Below are positions 42,720 through 52,413 of a stretch of DNA of 55,542 nucleotides, piece by piece. Source of the stretch: Anaerolineae bacterium (GTDB lineage Bacteria > Chloroflexota > Anaerolineae > Aggregatilineales > Phototrophicaceae). The translations under genes were made by a program, and so were the position numbers. Each line of letters begins with the position of its first letter. The first letter of the stretch is position 1. The notes under the pieces are model-generated. The model was not told where the DNA came from. It did no database searches and saw only the letters and a program-made list of their open reading frames with translations. Where the stretch lies: assembly GCA_022841825.1 (NCBI GenBank), contig JALHQT010000012.1:1-55542 (forward strand), given 5' to 3'.

Positions 42720-43612
42720 TCCAGCGCTGCCTTGAAGTCATAGATTCCATCGCGGATCGCCCAACGCTGCCCTGCGCCTGGGCTGTACAGCGTATCCCCC
42801 TCACGGATCAGCTCGCCGCCAGTTTCCGGACAGGCGAAGATGGTGCTGGCGTCGAGCGCCGACGCCCCATCGCCCGCCGCCTTACACAGCATGAAGATGC
42901 TCGGCGAATACAGCAAGCCGCTGCCCTGGAGGGCGGTATCGAGCTTGACCAACACATCGGCGGAGACACGCTCCTTCAGAGCATCCAGCCGGAAGTATGA
43001 GACCGCCAACCGCTCACCGATTGTAAATCCCACGCCATCCAGCACCTCGCGGATATACTGAGGATGAAAGTCGAAATTCAACTCGACGAACTCGACAGGC
43101 TCCAGCGTGTAAGGGCTCCAGGGCTGTTTGCCCAGGGCGTAACGAAGCATCGCTTTGAGATTGCGTTTGTTGGCGTGTTCGAGAACAAACGACGCGCCTG
43201 GGGAAAGAACACGGCGAATCTGCCCCAACACAGCCGGGACATCCGCAAAATGATGCAAGACACGGATCATGGTCGCGCCATCAAACACGCCTGCGCGAAA
43301 CGGCAGATGATAGGCATCCGCCGCAACATAGACATACCGTGGGTCACGCCCAAGCTGTTCCTGGGCGTACTGAAGCTGCGAAAGCGAGTAATCCAACAGG
43401 ATAACCTGGTCATACCCCTCGTATTCGTTCGTTAGCCGCCCGAAACCAGCCCCGACCTCCAGCAACCGGCGTCCATGCCCAGGCAGCAGGCGGCGCAGCG
43501 CGATACGTTCGACACGATCTTCGTAATCGCGCCCTTTGCCTTCCCAGAAGCGCTGGCGATAATCCGAGCCTTCATAGTCACAGATATTCGGGCGCTGCGC
43601 CTGCTTGGTCAT
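42716..43612 (-). CDS. SAM-dependent methyltransferase with C-terminal Trm112-like tail
   Basis: 298 residues. Class I methyltransferase motifs: LLEVGAGFGRLTNEY (SAM loop), VILLDYSLSQL, FDGATMIRVLHHFADVP, and VFVLEHANKR-type post-motif. The last ~50 residues (FACPETGGELI...GIYDFK) resemble a Trm112/zinc-ribbon module, though with a single visible cysteine. Substrate unknown. It is convergent with the aminotransferase gene. Confidence 0.75.
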   Translation of the reverse strand: MTKQAQRPNICDYEGSDYRQRFWEGKGRDYEDRVERIALRRLLPGHGRRLLEVGAGFGRLTNEYEGYDQVILLDYSLSQLQYAQEQLGRDPRYVYVAADAYHLPFRAGVFDGATMIRVLHHFADVPAVLGQIRRVLSPGASFVLEHANKRNLKAMLRYALGKQPWSPYTLEPVEFVELNFDFHPQYIREVLDGVGFTIGERLAVSYFRLDALKERVSADVLVKLDTALQGSGLLYSPSIFMLCKAAGDGASALDASTIFACPETGGELIREGDTLYSPGAGQRWAIRDGIYDFKAALD

Positions 43613-43791
43613 AAACGCACACTCTCCAATGCCATCTGCCCGTGAGGGTAACCTATTCTAACAGCACAGGACAAATACGGAAAAGCACAGTGCGCGATAC
43701 GCGCTGAGACATACGACCTGTAATTGCTTATCATGTATCAGCATGGTAGTGTAGTGCGCTTGTGAGGTCGATGCGGCGGGGAAGGATTCCT

Positions 43792-45648
43792 ATGGCAGCA
43801 GCGCGCACGCCAATCTGGCGTGATTGGATCTTGTTTGCGGCACGTTGGGTGGTGTTGATCGGATTTGCGGCGCTCGTTTATCAGGCAACGGGCGACTTTT
43901 CGCTGACCGGCGATACACGCAATGCCCTCCTGATCGCGGCGGGTGCAAACATCATCTTTGCGCTCATCCTGATTTCACAGGTACGCATCCTCATCCTGCC
44001 AACACTCCTCCTGACCGATTGGCTGATGCTGGGCGCACTGGGCTGGCTGAGCCGCGATTATGTCGTCCTCCTCGTCCCGCTCGTCCTTTGCTTCCAGATC
44101 CTGACGCTCTTCCGCCCTGCAACGCTCTATACCCTTGTGCACAGCCTGGGTGCGCTCCTGATCACTGCCATCCTCGTTTCTATGGACGGGCAGATCGTTA
44201 GCGCAAGCCAGTTCCTGAGCGGGGAACTACGTCTTCCAACCTTCATCCTCGGTTTAGCGGTGCTGGTTTCATGCCTGTCCGCTTACTCGCTGGAGCAGCA
44301 GACTTCCGAGCAGCAGCGAATCTTCGCCCGTATCGCCGAACACAAATCGCAGCAGCTTGACGAACTCCGCGAACGTACGCGCGCCATCTACGAAATGATG
44401 ATGATCTTCAGCGAGACGCAGCACTTTGAACGCATCGTCAATGGCGCGCTCGACGCAGGTCAGCTTGGACTGCGCGGTCGCATGGGGCGAGAATTGACTG
44501 CAGCCGTACTGCTCTTCGAATCAGACCAGCCGGGTCTGCGAGTTATCGCGGCTCGCAAATTCACCCGCGTCGATTTCACCCAGCTTGTCCCTGGAAAACA
44601 AGGCTTGATTGGCACCTCGCTGCGCGAGGGTGTCCCGGTCATTGGCACACGGGGCAAGGACGATCCCGAACTGGTGTATTTTGCCGGATTCGAGCGCACA
44701 CGTTCGACCTTGTGCGTGCCCCTTCGCGCGGGGTACGACAATTTTGGCGTGCTGATCTACGGCAGCGAAATCTCCAACGCATTCACCGACGAACATATGG
44801 AACTCCTGACCGCGATTGGCGTTCAGGCAACCGTTGCCCTTCAGAATTATGTGCTGTATCAGACCCTGCTGACCGAAAAAGACCGTATCGCGCGCGTCGC
44901 GGAAGACGAGCGTAAGCAGCTTGCACGACAGCTTCACGACGGACCGACACAAAAAGTGTCTGCGCTGGCGATGATGACCAACATCATTCACAAGATGCTG
45001 GAAAAAGCACCCGATCAGGTTCCAGGCGAACTGGCAAAAATGGAAGAAATCGCGCGCAGCACTACCAAAGAGATGCGCCACATGCTCTTTACGCTGCGCC
45101 CACTCGTGCTAGAAAGCCAGGGTCTGAAGCCCGCGCTTGAGCAGCTTGCCGAGAAGAACCGGGAAACCCATGGGCAAAGCGTCCAGGTCACAGTCGGACC
45201 AGATGTCGCGGCGTTCCTGGATACCCAGCAGCAGACCACTGTCTTCTACCTGGTCGAGGAAGCCATCAACAACGCTCGCAAACATGCCCATGCCGACATG
45301 GTTCGTGTCTCGGTCGAACGCTTCGGACGCGAATTAGTCGTCGAAATCGTGGACAATGGTGTCGGATTCGACATCGAAAAAGTCAATCATGGTTACAATC
45401 GACGCGGCAGCCTGGGCATGGTCAACATGCGTGAACGTGCCGCCCTCCTCAATGGCAATCTTCACCTGGAAAGTAAGCCGGGCAAAGGCACAAAAGTCAC
45501 AATCGTGGCACCGCTTTATTCGCTGGAACGCGCGGGCAGCGATGAAGAAGGAGACTCGATTGCAGACTTCCCGATAGAGAAGCTCAAGGTCGCCGCATCG
45601 CGTATGCATGGGCGCAACGGGCGGGAAGCGAGCCGGACGGGCGGATGA
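43792..45648 (+). CDS. NarL-type sensor histidine kinase with N-terminal membrane domain and GAF
   Basis: About 618 residues. Five to six N-terminal helices (1-155) form a membrane sensor, followed by a coiled coil and a GAF domain (about 205-355). Phospho-acceptor box: RQLHDGPTQKVSAL, His382. ATPase domain: N-box EEAINNARKHA, G1 DNGVGFD, G2 SLGMVNMRERA. The HisKA_3 class normally works with a NarL/LuxR regulator, but none is adjacent. I start at ATG 43792, with AAGGA 5 nt before. The stop overlaps the next methyltransferase by 4 bp. Confidence 0.9.
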   Translation: MAAARTPIWRDWILFAARWVVLIGFAALVYQATGDFSLTGDTRNALLIAAGANIIFALILISQVRILILPTLLLTDWLMLGALGWLSRDYVVLLVPLVLCFQILTLFRPATLYTLVHSLGALLITAILVSMDGQIVSASQFLSGELRLPTFILGLAVLVSCLSAYSLEQQTSEQQRIFARIAEHKSQQLDELRERTRAIYEMMMIFSETQHFERIVNGALDAGQLGLRGRMGRELTAAVLLFESDQPGLRVIAARKFTRVDFTQLVPGKQGLIGTSLREGVPVIGTRGKDDPELVYFAGFERTRSTLCVPLRAGYDNFGVLIYGSEISNAFTDEHMELLTAIGVQATVALQNYVLYQTLLTEKDRIARVAEDERKQLARQLHDGPTQKVSALAMMTNIIHKMLEKAPDQVPGELAKMEEIARSTTKEMRHMLFTLRPLVLESQGLKPALEQLAEKNRETHGQSVQVTVGPDVAAFLDTQQQTTVFYLVEEAINNARKHAHADMVRVSVERFGRELVVEIVDNGVGFDIEKVNHGYNRRGSLGMVNMRERAALLNGNLHLESKPGKGTKVTIVAPLYSLERAGSDEEGDSIADFPIEKLKVAASRMHGRNGREASRTGG

Positions 45649-46379
45649 CACACGAAGGAGACCTGGCGGCGCTTCGCGGCATGCCCAGCATGGTCTGGCG
45701 TGCCGGGCAGGAACGTCGTCTCCAGATGATCGCACGCTGGGCGAAACTGGAAAACGCGCACGTTTTCATCGACGGGGCGGGCGTGGGCATGTACGCGCAG
45801 AGCATCCGCGAACGCTACACCCCCCATGTCGTCGCCATCGACATTGAATTCGAGCGCGTTCAGGAAGCTGTCGTGCATACGCCGCAGACGGTCGTCGCGG
45901 CGGCGGAGGCGCTCCCCTACCCCGATAACAGCTTCGACACTTTGCTCTCGCACGAAGTCATCGAACACGTCAACGACGACCATCTCTCCGCGCACGAGAT
46001 GGTGCGCGTGCTGAGACCCGGCGGTCGCGCGGTCATCTTCGCGCCCAATCGCTGGTATCCGTTCGAGACTCATGGACACTACTGGCGCGGGAAGTATCAC
46101 TTCGGCAATACGCCGCTCATCAACTACCTGCCAGACGCGCTGCGTAACCGCCTGGCACCCCATGTGCGCGCGTACACCGCGCATGGCTTGCGGGCACTTT
46201 TCAACGGCACCCCAAGCCGCGTCGTCGCGCACCAGCGCATTTTTGGCGGATATGACAATATCATCGCGCGGTTAGGCAGCAACGGCAGATGGATACGCGA
46301 TACCCTTTATCGGCTTGAGGGAACCCCCCTCGACACCTTGGGCTTATCACACCTGCTTGTGATTGAAAAAACTGAATGA
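45645..46379 (+). CDS. SAM-dependent methyltransferase (class I)
   Basis: 244 residues. Motif I HVFIDGAGVGMYAQ (a less typical GxGxG), DIEFERVQEAV (acidic end of beta-2), AEALPYPDNSFDTLLSHEVIEHV (motif IV) and RVLRPGGRAVIFAPN fit the UbiE/Methyltransf_11 group. The ATG is in ATGA overlap with the histidine kinase. Substrate unknown; the tandem position suggests a shared operon rather than a shared pathway. Confidence 0.85.
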   Translation: MTHEGDLAALRGMPSMVWRAGQERRLQMIARWAKLENAHVFIDGAGVGMYAQSIRERYTPHVVAIDIEFERVQEAVVHTPQTVVAAAEALPYPDNSFDTLLSHEVIEHVNDDHLSAHEMVRVLRPGGRAVIFAPNRWYPFETHGHYWRGKYHFGNTPLINYLPDALRNRLAPHVRAYTAHGLRALFNGTPSRVVAHQRIFGGYDNIIARLGSNGRWIRDTLYRLEGTPLDTLGLSHLLVIEKTE

Positions 46380-46395
46380 ATCGCGCCGCCGAAGG

Positions 46396-46956
46396 TCACT
46401 CGCTGTCCACGAAGATGGGCAGATGACCGAGAGCAATGATATTCTCCCACTTCGCGCGATCACCTTCCGTGAAGATCGCGGCTTCCGCCACAACCTTCGC
46501 TCCCGCTTTGTCCATGACCAGACGCAGTCCTTGCAGCGTACTGCCCGTCGAAATCACATCGTCCAACAGGATAACGCGCTTGCCCTTGACGACCTCACGA
46601 TCCTTTTCGTCCAGATAGAGGGTTTGCGGTTCGCCTGTCGTGATGCTGAGAGTCTCGGACTTCAGGGCAAATCCCATGTAAGGCTTAAATGACTTGCGCA
46701 GCACAACATAGGGAATGCCCATCTGAATGCTCAGTGAATGCGCAAGCGGGATGGCTTTTGCCTCTGGCGTGACCAGAAAGTCAGGGTGATGATGTGCGAT
46801 CAATGGGGCAAGCGCCCGCGCCGCTGCTTCCACCAGTTCGGTATCACCCAGAATGTTCAGTATGGCGATGCGCAGACCAGGCTTGATGGTGAAAAGCCGA
46901 AGGTCACGTTTGACGCCAGCAACCTCTATCGCATAGGTATCGTATCGGGTAGGCAC
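46396..46956 (-). CDS. Purine-type phosphoribosyltransferase
   Basis: 186 residues, PRTase type I fold. PRPP motif: KRVILLDDVISTGSTL (Asp-Asp and Thr/Ser phosphate loop); flexible loop KSFKPYMG. It resembles the adenine/xanthine phosphoribosyltransferase group but carries a ~35-residue N-terminal extension (YAIEVAGVKRDL). I start at GTG 46956, 6 nt after AGGAG; an ATG just upstream sits directly on that site. It follows the ABC ATPase gene by 10 bp, so they are probably co-transcribed. Confidence 0.8.
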   Translation of the reverse strand: MPTRYDTYAIEVAGVKRDLRLFTIKPGLRIAILNILGDTELVEAAARALAPLIAHHHPDFLVTPEAKAIPLAHSLSIQMGIPYVVLRKSFKPYMGFALKSETLSITTGEPQTLYLDEKDREVVKGKRVILLDDVISTGSTLQGLRLVMDKAGAKVVAEAAIFTEGDRAKWENIIALGHLPIFVDSE

Positions 46957-46966
46957 ACACATCTCC

Positions 46967-47683
46967 TCATGGGCGGGTAACAGGTTGAGCGACCGTTTCG
47001 GTAGCGAGCCGTCCATCGACCAGCGTCAGGACGCGGTCGGTGCGTTTGGCGATATCGGGGTCATGAGTCACGATGACTACGGTTGTCCCCGTCTCTCGGC
47101 GCACGTTTTCCAGCGTCCTGAGGACGATCTCGCCTGACTCGGTATCGAGATTACCTGTCGGTTCGTCTGCCAGCAAGAGCGGCGGATTATTTGCCAGTGC
47201 GCGCGCAATTGCCACACGCTGCTGCTGTCCGCCTGAGAGTTCAGATGGGCGATGATGCATTCTGTCCTCCAGCTTCAGCATCGAGAGCAGTTCCTTGGCG
47301 CGCTTGTCGCTGGAAAACTTCGCCTTGCGCGCAAACTGCACAGGCAGCGCAACGTTTTCCAGCGCCGTCAACGTGGGAATGAGGTTGAAGAACTGGAAAA
47401 TGAAGCCGATCTTTTCGTTACGAATCTCGGTCAGCCGGTCTTCGCTCATACGGCTGATGTCCACGCCATCAATTTCGATGGTGCCTTTCGTCGGCTTATC
47501 CAAACCTCCGATTAACCCCAAAAGCGTGCTCTTCCCGCTGCCGGATGGTCCGACAATGCCGACGATTTCGCCCGCGTAGATGTCCAGATCGACGCCACGC
47601 AGCGCATGGACGACGACTTTGCCCAATGGCAGATTCTTGACCAGGTTGCGCGTGCGGATGACGGTGCGTTGCCCATTGACCAT
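46967..47683 (-). CDS. LolD/MacB-type ABC transporter ATP-binding protein
   Basis: 238 residues. Walker [11 protein letters not shown]-loop [10 protein letters not shown], signature [15 protein letters not shown], Walker [14 protein letters not shown]-loop VIVTHD: all intact. This subtype normally partners an FtsX/MacB-like permease, but no permease is encoded nearby; the preceding gene is a single-pass protein. The start is ATG at 47683 with AGGA upstream. Confidence 0.93.
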   Translation of the reverse strand: MVNGQRTVIRTRNLVKNLPLGKVVVHALRGVDLDIYAGEIVGIVGPSGSGKSTLLGLIGGLDKPTKGTIEIDGVDISRMSEDRLTEIRNEKIGFIFQFFNLIPTLTALENVALPVQFARKAKFSSDKRAKELLSMLKLEDRMHHRPSELSGGQQQRVAIARALANNPPLLLADEPTGNLDTESGEIVLRTLENVRRETGTTVVIVTHDPDIAKRTDRVLTLVDGRLATETVAQPVTRP

Positions 47684-47749
47684 GTTTCGGTTCCTTGTGT
47701 GAGTTCTCAATCCTGTTTACGCAGCGCCGCGATCCTGGTTGCAAGAGAT

Positions 47750-48679
47750 CTAGCCGGACGGGGCAGGCGTCGCGTCAGGGATTGGCTGTGCTTCCGGAGG
47801 AGGCGCCGAAGTGGGGACGCCGTCCCCATTGTACGACCAATCCGGCACCCCCTGCTGTGTTAGCCCCGCCTGTGCCTGTGCATTGACATTCAGGGGACCG
47901 CCCGCGTACCATATCTCAGGGCGGATGAGCTGATCGATCAGTGGGATACCCCCCAGCGGAACAAGCCCAGTCTCAAACGGGAGGTTTGCGGGCGGCACAG
48001 GCACATCGCCCAGCGAATAGCCAATCCCTGCCGTCCGCGAGAAGCCGACCCACGGGTCCAGACTGTACTCGTTGGGCGCGAGCAGGTTGATGCCATCGCT
48101 GTCGAGTACATCTCCGACAAAACCTGGAACTTCGTTGAACCCGTCGGGCAGATTGTGAAGCCCAACCGCGAGTGGTTCAAACATCAGGCGCAGATTTTCG
48201 AATGGGTCCTGAAGCTGGGTCTGGTTAAGTGGAATGACCGCACGTACATCAAGATTAACCGGAAGCTGCTGATCGAGAGGGAGCGTAAAGTTCAGGCTGA
48301 CCGGAAGCTGTAAGCCAGCCGGCAGACTCAGATTGACCGTAGCATTATTCAATTCACCCACGCCCGGCAGCGTGATATTGGCGCTGACCGTCAGGGGCAC
48401 GGCGTCCGTCAATACAACAACCGTATCCAACGCGACAGGCACATCCAACCGCACGGGCACCTGGGCACGCACGGGGATCGTCCAATCAATCGTCGCCTCA
48501 TTTAAGCCTACGAAACTGCTGTGCAGCCCGGAGATCAAGGGTGTTGCGACCTGGTTCTTGATCTCGAAGATGAGCAGCCCCAGAACGATCAGAACGATCA
48601 CCAGGATCAGATTGACGATGAAGGAGAACAGGATCATGAAGTTCTTGATCGAACCGCCGATTGCACTCAGCGCGCGCAT
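47750..48679 (-). CDS. Single-pass membrane protein with a beta-rich exported domain
   Basis: About 309 residues from the ATG at 48679, which has GAGG 5 nt upstream (an ATG 12 codons earlier is possible). A strong hydrophobic helix (MILFSFIVNLILVIVLIVLG) is followed by about 270 exported residues with repeated valine-rich strands (VPVRLDVPVALD, LPVSLNFTLPLDQQLPVNL) and a Pro/Ala-rich tail. I do not recognise the family. It precedes the ABC ATPase by 66 bp. Confidence 0.6.
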   Translation of the reverse strand: MRALSAIGGSIKNFMILFSFIVNLILVIVLIVLGLLIFEIKNQVATPLISGLHSSFVGLNEATIDWTIPVRAQVPVRLDVPVALDTVVVLTDAVPLTVSANITLPGVGELNNATVNLSLPAGLQLPVSLNFTLPLDQQLPVNLDVRAVIPLNQTQLQDPFENLRLMFEPLAVGLHNLPDGFNEVPGFVGDVLDSDGINLLAPNEYSLDPWVGFSRTAGIGYSLGDVPVPPANLPFETGLVPLGGIPLIDQLIRPEIWYAGGPLNVNAQAQAGLTQQGVPDWSYNGDGVPTSAPPPEAQPIPDATPAPSG

Positions 48680-48817
48680 AGCCGCCTCTTCCGCTGGTTG
48701 GATTTTCCACACCATCTCACTATAGCGCGGTTAGGAAGATGTCGATAGTTGATAAAAGCGTGAGAGCCGACAGCGTGGTCGGCACTCACAGGAATTCAGA
48801 TGCAGGGAAACGTTATG

Positions 48818-50053
48818 CTACAGACCTGCGTCACGTCGCAGCGCCTCAGCCTTATCCGTGCGTTCCCAGGGTACATCGACATCCTCGCGCCCAAAGTGAC
48901 CATAGGCAGCAACCTGCTTGTAAATCGGGCGGCGCAGGTTCAGATCGCGGATGATGGCGGCGGGGCGCATATCGAAATGCTTGCGGATGAGCTGCTCGAT
49001 GACCACATCCGAAACGATCCCTGTTCCGAAGGTCTCGACTGCCAGCGAAGTAGGCTGTGCGACGCCGATGGCATACGACACCTGGACTTCAAAGCGCCTC
49101 GCCAAGCCTGCCGCGACTACATTTTTGGCGACATAACGCGCCATGTATGCGGCGCTGCGGTCTACCTTTGTCGGGTCTTTCCCGCTAAAGGCACCACCCC
49201 CATGTCGCGCCACGCCGCCATAGGTATCGACAATGATCTTGCGCCCGGTCAGACCTGCGTCGCCGAGAGGACCCCCGGTGACGAAGCGCCCGGTCGGGTT
49301 GACGAAGATACGGGTATTGGCGTCCAGCATGTCTGCGGGGATGACGTGCTTGATAATCTTCTCAATGACCGTCGCTCGGATTTCGTCTTGCCCGACTTCC
49401 GGCGCGTGTTGGGTAGAAATAACGACCGTATCGACCCGTTTCGGCTTGCCATAGGCATATTCAATCGTCACCTGGCTTTTGGCGTCCGGGCGCAGCCAGG
49501 CGATCTCACCGCTCTTCCGCGCCTGCGCAAGCCGATGCGTCAGCTTATGCGCCAGCGAGATGGTCGCGGGCATCAGTTCCGGGGTTTCGTCGCACGCAAA
49601 GCCGATCATCATGCCCTGATCGCCAGCACCCGTCGCTTCGATTTCGGCATCAGACATCTTGCCCTCTTTTGCCTCCAGCGCCTGGTCTACGCCCATCGCA
49701 ATGTCCGCCGACTGCTCCTTGATCGAAACGATCACGCCTGCCGTATCCGCATCAAAGCCATATTTTCCGCGCGTGTAGCCGATCTCACGAACGGTATCGC
49801 GCACCAGCTTCTCAATATCGACGTAGGTATTGGTCGTGATTTCGCCGATCACCACGACCAGCCCGGTGGTCGTCGCCACTTCGCAGGCGACACGAGCATT
49901 CGGATCGACGGTGAGGATCGCGTCCAGCACCGCGTCCGAGATCTGGTCACACATTTTGTCCGGATGACCTTCCGACACTGACTCGGAAGTAAAGAAATAG
50001 CTGGGCGACGACATAAACGTCGAATTGGAAGACTGCGCCTGAACCTGTGTCAC
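48818..50053 (-). CDS. metK: S-adenosylmethionine synthetase
   Basis: 411 residues, the usual length. [24 protein letters not shown] at the N-terminus, [10 protein letters not shown] (ATP/phosphate loop), and [23 protein letters not shown], the metal and triphosphate site. It makes SAM from Met and ATP. The start is GTG at 50053, 5 nt after AGGAGG; the longer frame reads into the terminator. The SAM-I riboswitch upstream makes it feedback-regulated. Confidence 0.97.
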   Translation of the reverse strand: MTQVQAQSSNSTFMSSPSYFFTSESVSEGHPDKMCDQISDAVLDAILTVDPNARVACEVATTTGLVVVIGEITTNTYVDIEKLVRDTVREIGYTRGKYGFDADTAGVIVSIKEQSADIAMGVDQALEAKEGKMSDAEIEATGAGDQGMMIGFACDETPELMPATISLAHKLTHRLAQARKSGEIAWLRPDAKSQVTIEYAYGKPKRVDTVVISTQHAPEVGQDEIRATVIEKIIKHVIPADMLDANTRIFVNPTGRFVTGGPLGDAGLTGRKIIVDTYGGVARHGGGAFSGKDPTKVDRSAAYMARYVAKNVVAAGLARRFEVQVSYAIGVAQPTSLAVETFGTGIVSDVVIEQLIRKHFDMRPAAIIRDLNLRRPIYKQVAAYGHFGREDVDVPWERTDKAEALRRDAGL

Positions 50054-50069
50054 TGAAACCTCCTCATAG

Positions 50070-50106
50070 AAACACAAACGCCTCTCAAACAGGGGATGAG
50101 AGGCGT
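50070..50106 (-). terminator. Riboswitch expression-platform terminator
   Basis: On the minus strand ACGCCTCTCA (50097-50106) and TGAGAGGCGT (50078-50087) form a 10-bp stem around a 9-nt loop, followed by TTGTGTTT. The loop and stem contain CTCATC, which is complementary to the GATGAG 3' strand of riboswitch P1 (50125-50130). The two are therefore mutually exclusive, giving a classic antiterminator. Confidence 0.88.
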
Positions 50107-50124
50107 CTACATTGAAATCCACCG

Positions 50125-50227
50125 CTCATCGTGCGAAGCCAGTTGCTTCGCCGGATTTGGCACCTTTCCGGGACTCCGGGGGTTGCCGCGACATCGTGGG
50201 GCCGTTCCCTCCGCCGCTCTTGATGAG
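50125..50227 (-). promoter_or_regulatory. SAM-I (S-box) riboswitch
   Basis: On the minus strand the aptamer begins CTCATCAAGAGCGG and contains the family core GGAGGGAACGGCCC, CGGCAACC, GGTGCCAAATCC and the closing GATGAG. The P1 stem pairs CTCATC (50222-50227) with GATGAG (50125-50130). It controls metK 72 nt downstream. SAM binding should stabilise P1 and release the terminator. Nothing coding is visible between 50228 and 50431. Confidence 0.95.
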
Positions 50228-50431
50228 TGCATATTGCACTACTCAATTGTGTTCAACGTTTTGTCGAGTTGACACTCCGTTGTCTCAAAAACTCTACCAT
50301 ACTTCATACTGCTCGCAAGGGACAAGGTCAATCGTAAAGCACGTTTTCCCTACGCCACAAATACCCCCTCATCACCGGACGATGCTGTGCGGTACAATCA
50401 AACTTTGTTATGCCAAAGACGAGGAGGACGA

Positions 50432-51088
50432 ATGAACCTGGTCGAATATGGCAGTATCTTGCTGCGGCGCGGCTGGATCATGATCTTGTTGGCGATTATT
50501 GCTGCCGCGAGCGCTTTTTTCCTTAGTCGCCTGCAAACGCCCATCTATCGCGCGACACAGACCGTACTCATCCAACCCGCTCGCGCTGACCTGGGCTTGA
50601 CCGAATCCGCCACTCGCTTAGTGCGCTCCTACGGGGTCTGGTTGGATAGCGACCAGGTCGCCGAAGATGTCATCGATACGCTCCAACTCGATATGACGCC
50701 GGGGCAGCTCAACGGCGCAACCGTGGTCAACCCGGATTCGCTGCGCCTGACAGTGCAGATCGAAGTCGAGCTGGGCGACCAGCAGATCGCACGCGATGTG
50801 GCGCAGGCATACGGGCAGCAGCTTGTGCGCTTCCGCTTTGAAGAGAATCAGAAGAACCGCCTCGAAGACCGTATCGATGCGCTGATGCAGGATGTCGCCC
50901 GTGTTGAACTCGATAGCCCACGACCTCCGCTGAATGCTATCGCCGGGGGTGTGCTCGGTCTGATCGTCGGAGCACTGGTGGTCTTCGTACTTGAATATTT
51001 GGAGAGCGCCATTATTCGCCGCCGTGAAGACGTCGAACGTACCGTCGCGCTCCCCGTTCTGGCGACTATCCCCGAACTGGATCGATAA
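50432..51088 (+). CDS. Wzz/CapA-type polysaccharide chain-length determinant
   Basis: 218 residues. One helix near the N-terminus (GWIMILLAIIAAASAFFLS), a periplasmic region of about 130 residues with a coiled-coil-like stretch (QNKNRLEDRIDALMQDV), and a second helix near residue 180 (GGVLGLIVGALVVFVLEYL). It has the activator-subunit shape of Gram-positive BY-kinase systems, because the kinase is a separate gene starting 10 bp downstream. The start is ATG at 50432 after GAGGAGG. Confidence 0.85.
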   Translation: MNLVEYGSILLRRGWIMILLAIIAAASAFFLSRLQTPIYRATQTVLIQPARADLGLTESATRLVRSYGVWLDSDQVAEDVIDTLQLDMTPGQLNGATVVNPDSLRLTVQIEVELGDQQIARDVAQAYGQQLVRFRFEENQKNRLEDRIDALMQDVARVELDSPRPPLNAIAGGVLGLIVGALVVFVLEYLESAIIRRREDVERTVALPVLATIPELDR

Positions 51089-51098
51089 GGAGAGCATC

Positions 51099-51755
51099 TT
51101 GGCAAATACAAAACTGACAACCCTCACCGATCCACGCTCCGCCGCTGCCGAGGCGTATCGCAGCCTGCGTACCAACCTGATGTTCATGAGCGTCGAACGC
51201 CCTGTCTCGACAGTGCTTGTGACTTCAGTCGTAGACAGCGAAGACAAGAGCGTTGTCGCGGCAAACCTGGGGATCGCATTTGCTCAGGCAGGCAACAATA
51301 CGATCATCGTCGATGCCGACCTGCGCCGCCCCAGCCAACATCACCTGTGGGGAATCAGCAATGAACGCGGATTGACATCACTGCTCGCTCAGGACAGCAA
51401 TCTATCAAGCCCCCCACTGCAAAGCACCGAAGTGCCCAATCTGATGATCCTGCCCAGTGGACCGCTGCCTGCTGTCCCCGCAGACCTCCTGAGTCACCAT
51501 CGGCTTACCGAGGTGATCGGCGTGCTCAAAGCGCGCGCCACGTACATCATCTTCGACAGCCCCCCCGCCCTGGTGGCGACCGACGCCGCCCTGCTCGGTG
51601 TCAAGCTGGACGGCGCGCTGCTGGTGGTGCAGGCGGGCAGCACACGCCGTGATCAAACGCAGCGCGCACATCAGGCGCTTGATCGGGTGCATATCCGTAT
51701 GCTTGGTGTTGTCCTCACCAACGCCCCGCGCGAAAACATGGGCAGCTACGCATGA
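51099..51755 (+). CDS. CapB/CpsD-like BY-kinase with a degenerate Walker A
   Basis: 218 residues. MinD-like fold: EAYRSLRTNL entry helix, Walker A' IIVDADLRRP (69-78) and Walker B IIFDSPPAL. The P-loop, usually PGEGKS, reads DSEDKS (Asp46-Ser51), so one or two glycines are lost though Lys50 stays. Only one tyrosine is near the C-terminus, so a phosphorylation cluster is absent. The start is TTG at 51099 with GGAG 6 nt upstream. It overlaps the esterase by 4 bp. Confidence 0.8.
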   Translation: MANTKLTTLTDPRSAAAEAYRSLRTNLMFMSVERPVSTVLVTSVVDSEDKSVVAANLGIAFAQAGNNTIIVDADLRRPSQHHLWGISNERGLTSLLAQDSNLSSPPLQSTEVPNLMILPSGPLPAVPADLLSHHRLTEVIGVLKARATYIIFDSPPALVATDAALLGVKLDGALLVVQAGSTRRDQTQRAHQALDRVHIRMLGVVLTNAPRENMGSYA

Positions 51756-52411
51756 ACCAGAAAGTACAATACTACCTTCATGGCGGCGAGCGTATTGGCT
51801 ATCTGCTCCATGTCCCCCAAAGCAGCCCTGATGAAACGCGGCGTAAACTGCCCGTCATTCTTTTTTTGCACGGAGCGGGCGAACGCGGGAACGACCCCAC
51901 CCGGTTGACCCTCTACGGCTTGACCAAAGTCCTGGAACAGACGGGAACGCCTCGACCATTCATTGTGGTCTCACCGCAATGTCCGGAAGACCAGTGGTGG
52001 GTTGCAGACCCGCCCTCGATTATGGGACTGCTCGATCATGTCATCGCACATCACTTCGGTGACGACGGGCGCGTCTACCTGACGGGCGCGAGCATGGGCG
52101 GCTACGGCGCCTGGATGCTTGGCGCTCTCCACCCCGAACGATTCGCCGCTGTCGTCCCTGTCTGCGGGGTCGCGCTCCAGGATGCAGCGCAGGTTTGTGG
52201 CTTGCGCGATACACCCGTCTGGGCGCTGCATGGGACTGCCGATGACATCGTACCCGCCGCGCAGACCGAACTCATGGTCGATACCCTGCGCGCCTGCGGC
52301 GGAAATCCACAGGTCACCTACATTGAAGGCGCGGCGCATGAACTGGGGACAACCGCCTACCAGGACCCCGCGCTCTTCACCTGGTTATTACAACACCGCA
52401 GAAAGGCGTAA
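51752..52411 (+). CDS. Phospholipase/carboxylesterase-type alpha/beta hydrolase
   Basis: 219 residues. ILFLHGAGERG (oxyanion), nucleophile elbow GASMGGYG, acid in GTADDIV, and His in GAAHE: a complete triad. The family hydrolyses short acyl esters or peptides. Co-translation with the BY-kinase-like gene suggests removal of acyl groups from the polysaccharide or an intermediate (inference). Confidence 0.85.
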   Translation: MNQKVQYYLHGGERIGYLLHVPQSSPDETRRKLPVILFLHGAGERGNDPTRLTLYGLTKVLEQTGTPRPFIVVSPQCPEDQWWVADPPSIMGLLDHVIAHHFGDDGRVYLTGASMGGYGAWMLGALHPERFAAVVPVCGVALQDAAQVCGLRDTPVWALHGTADDIVPAAQTELMVDTLRACGGNPQVTYIEGAAHELGTTAYQDPALFTWLLQHRRKA

Positions 52412-52413
52412 CG

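Noticed and set aside
48800-49981. 393-codon open frame opposite metK
   Set aside because: Antisense shadow of metK with no recognisable domain.
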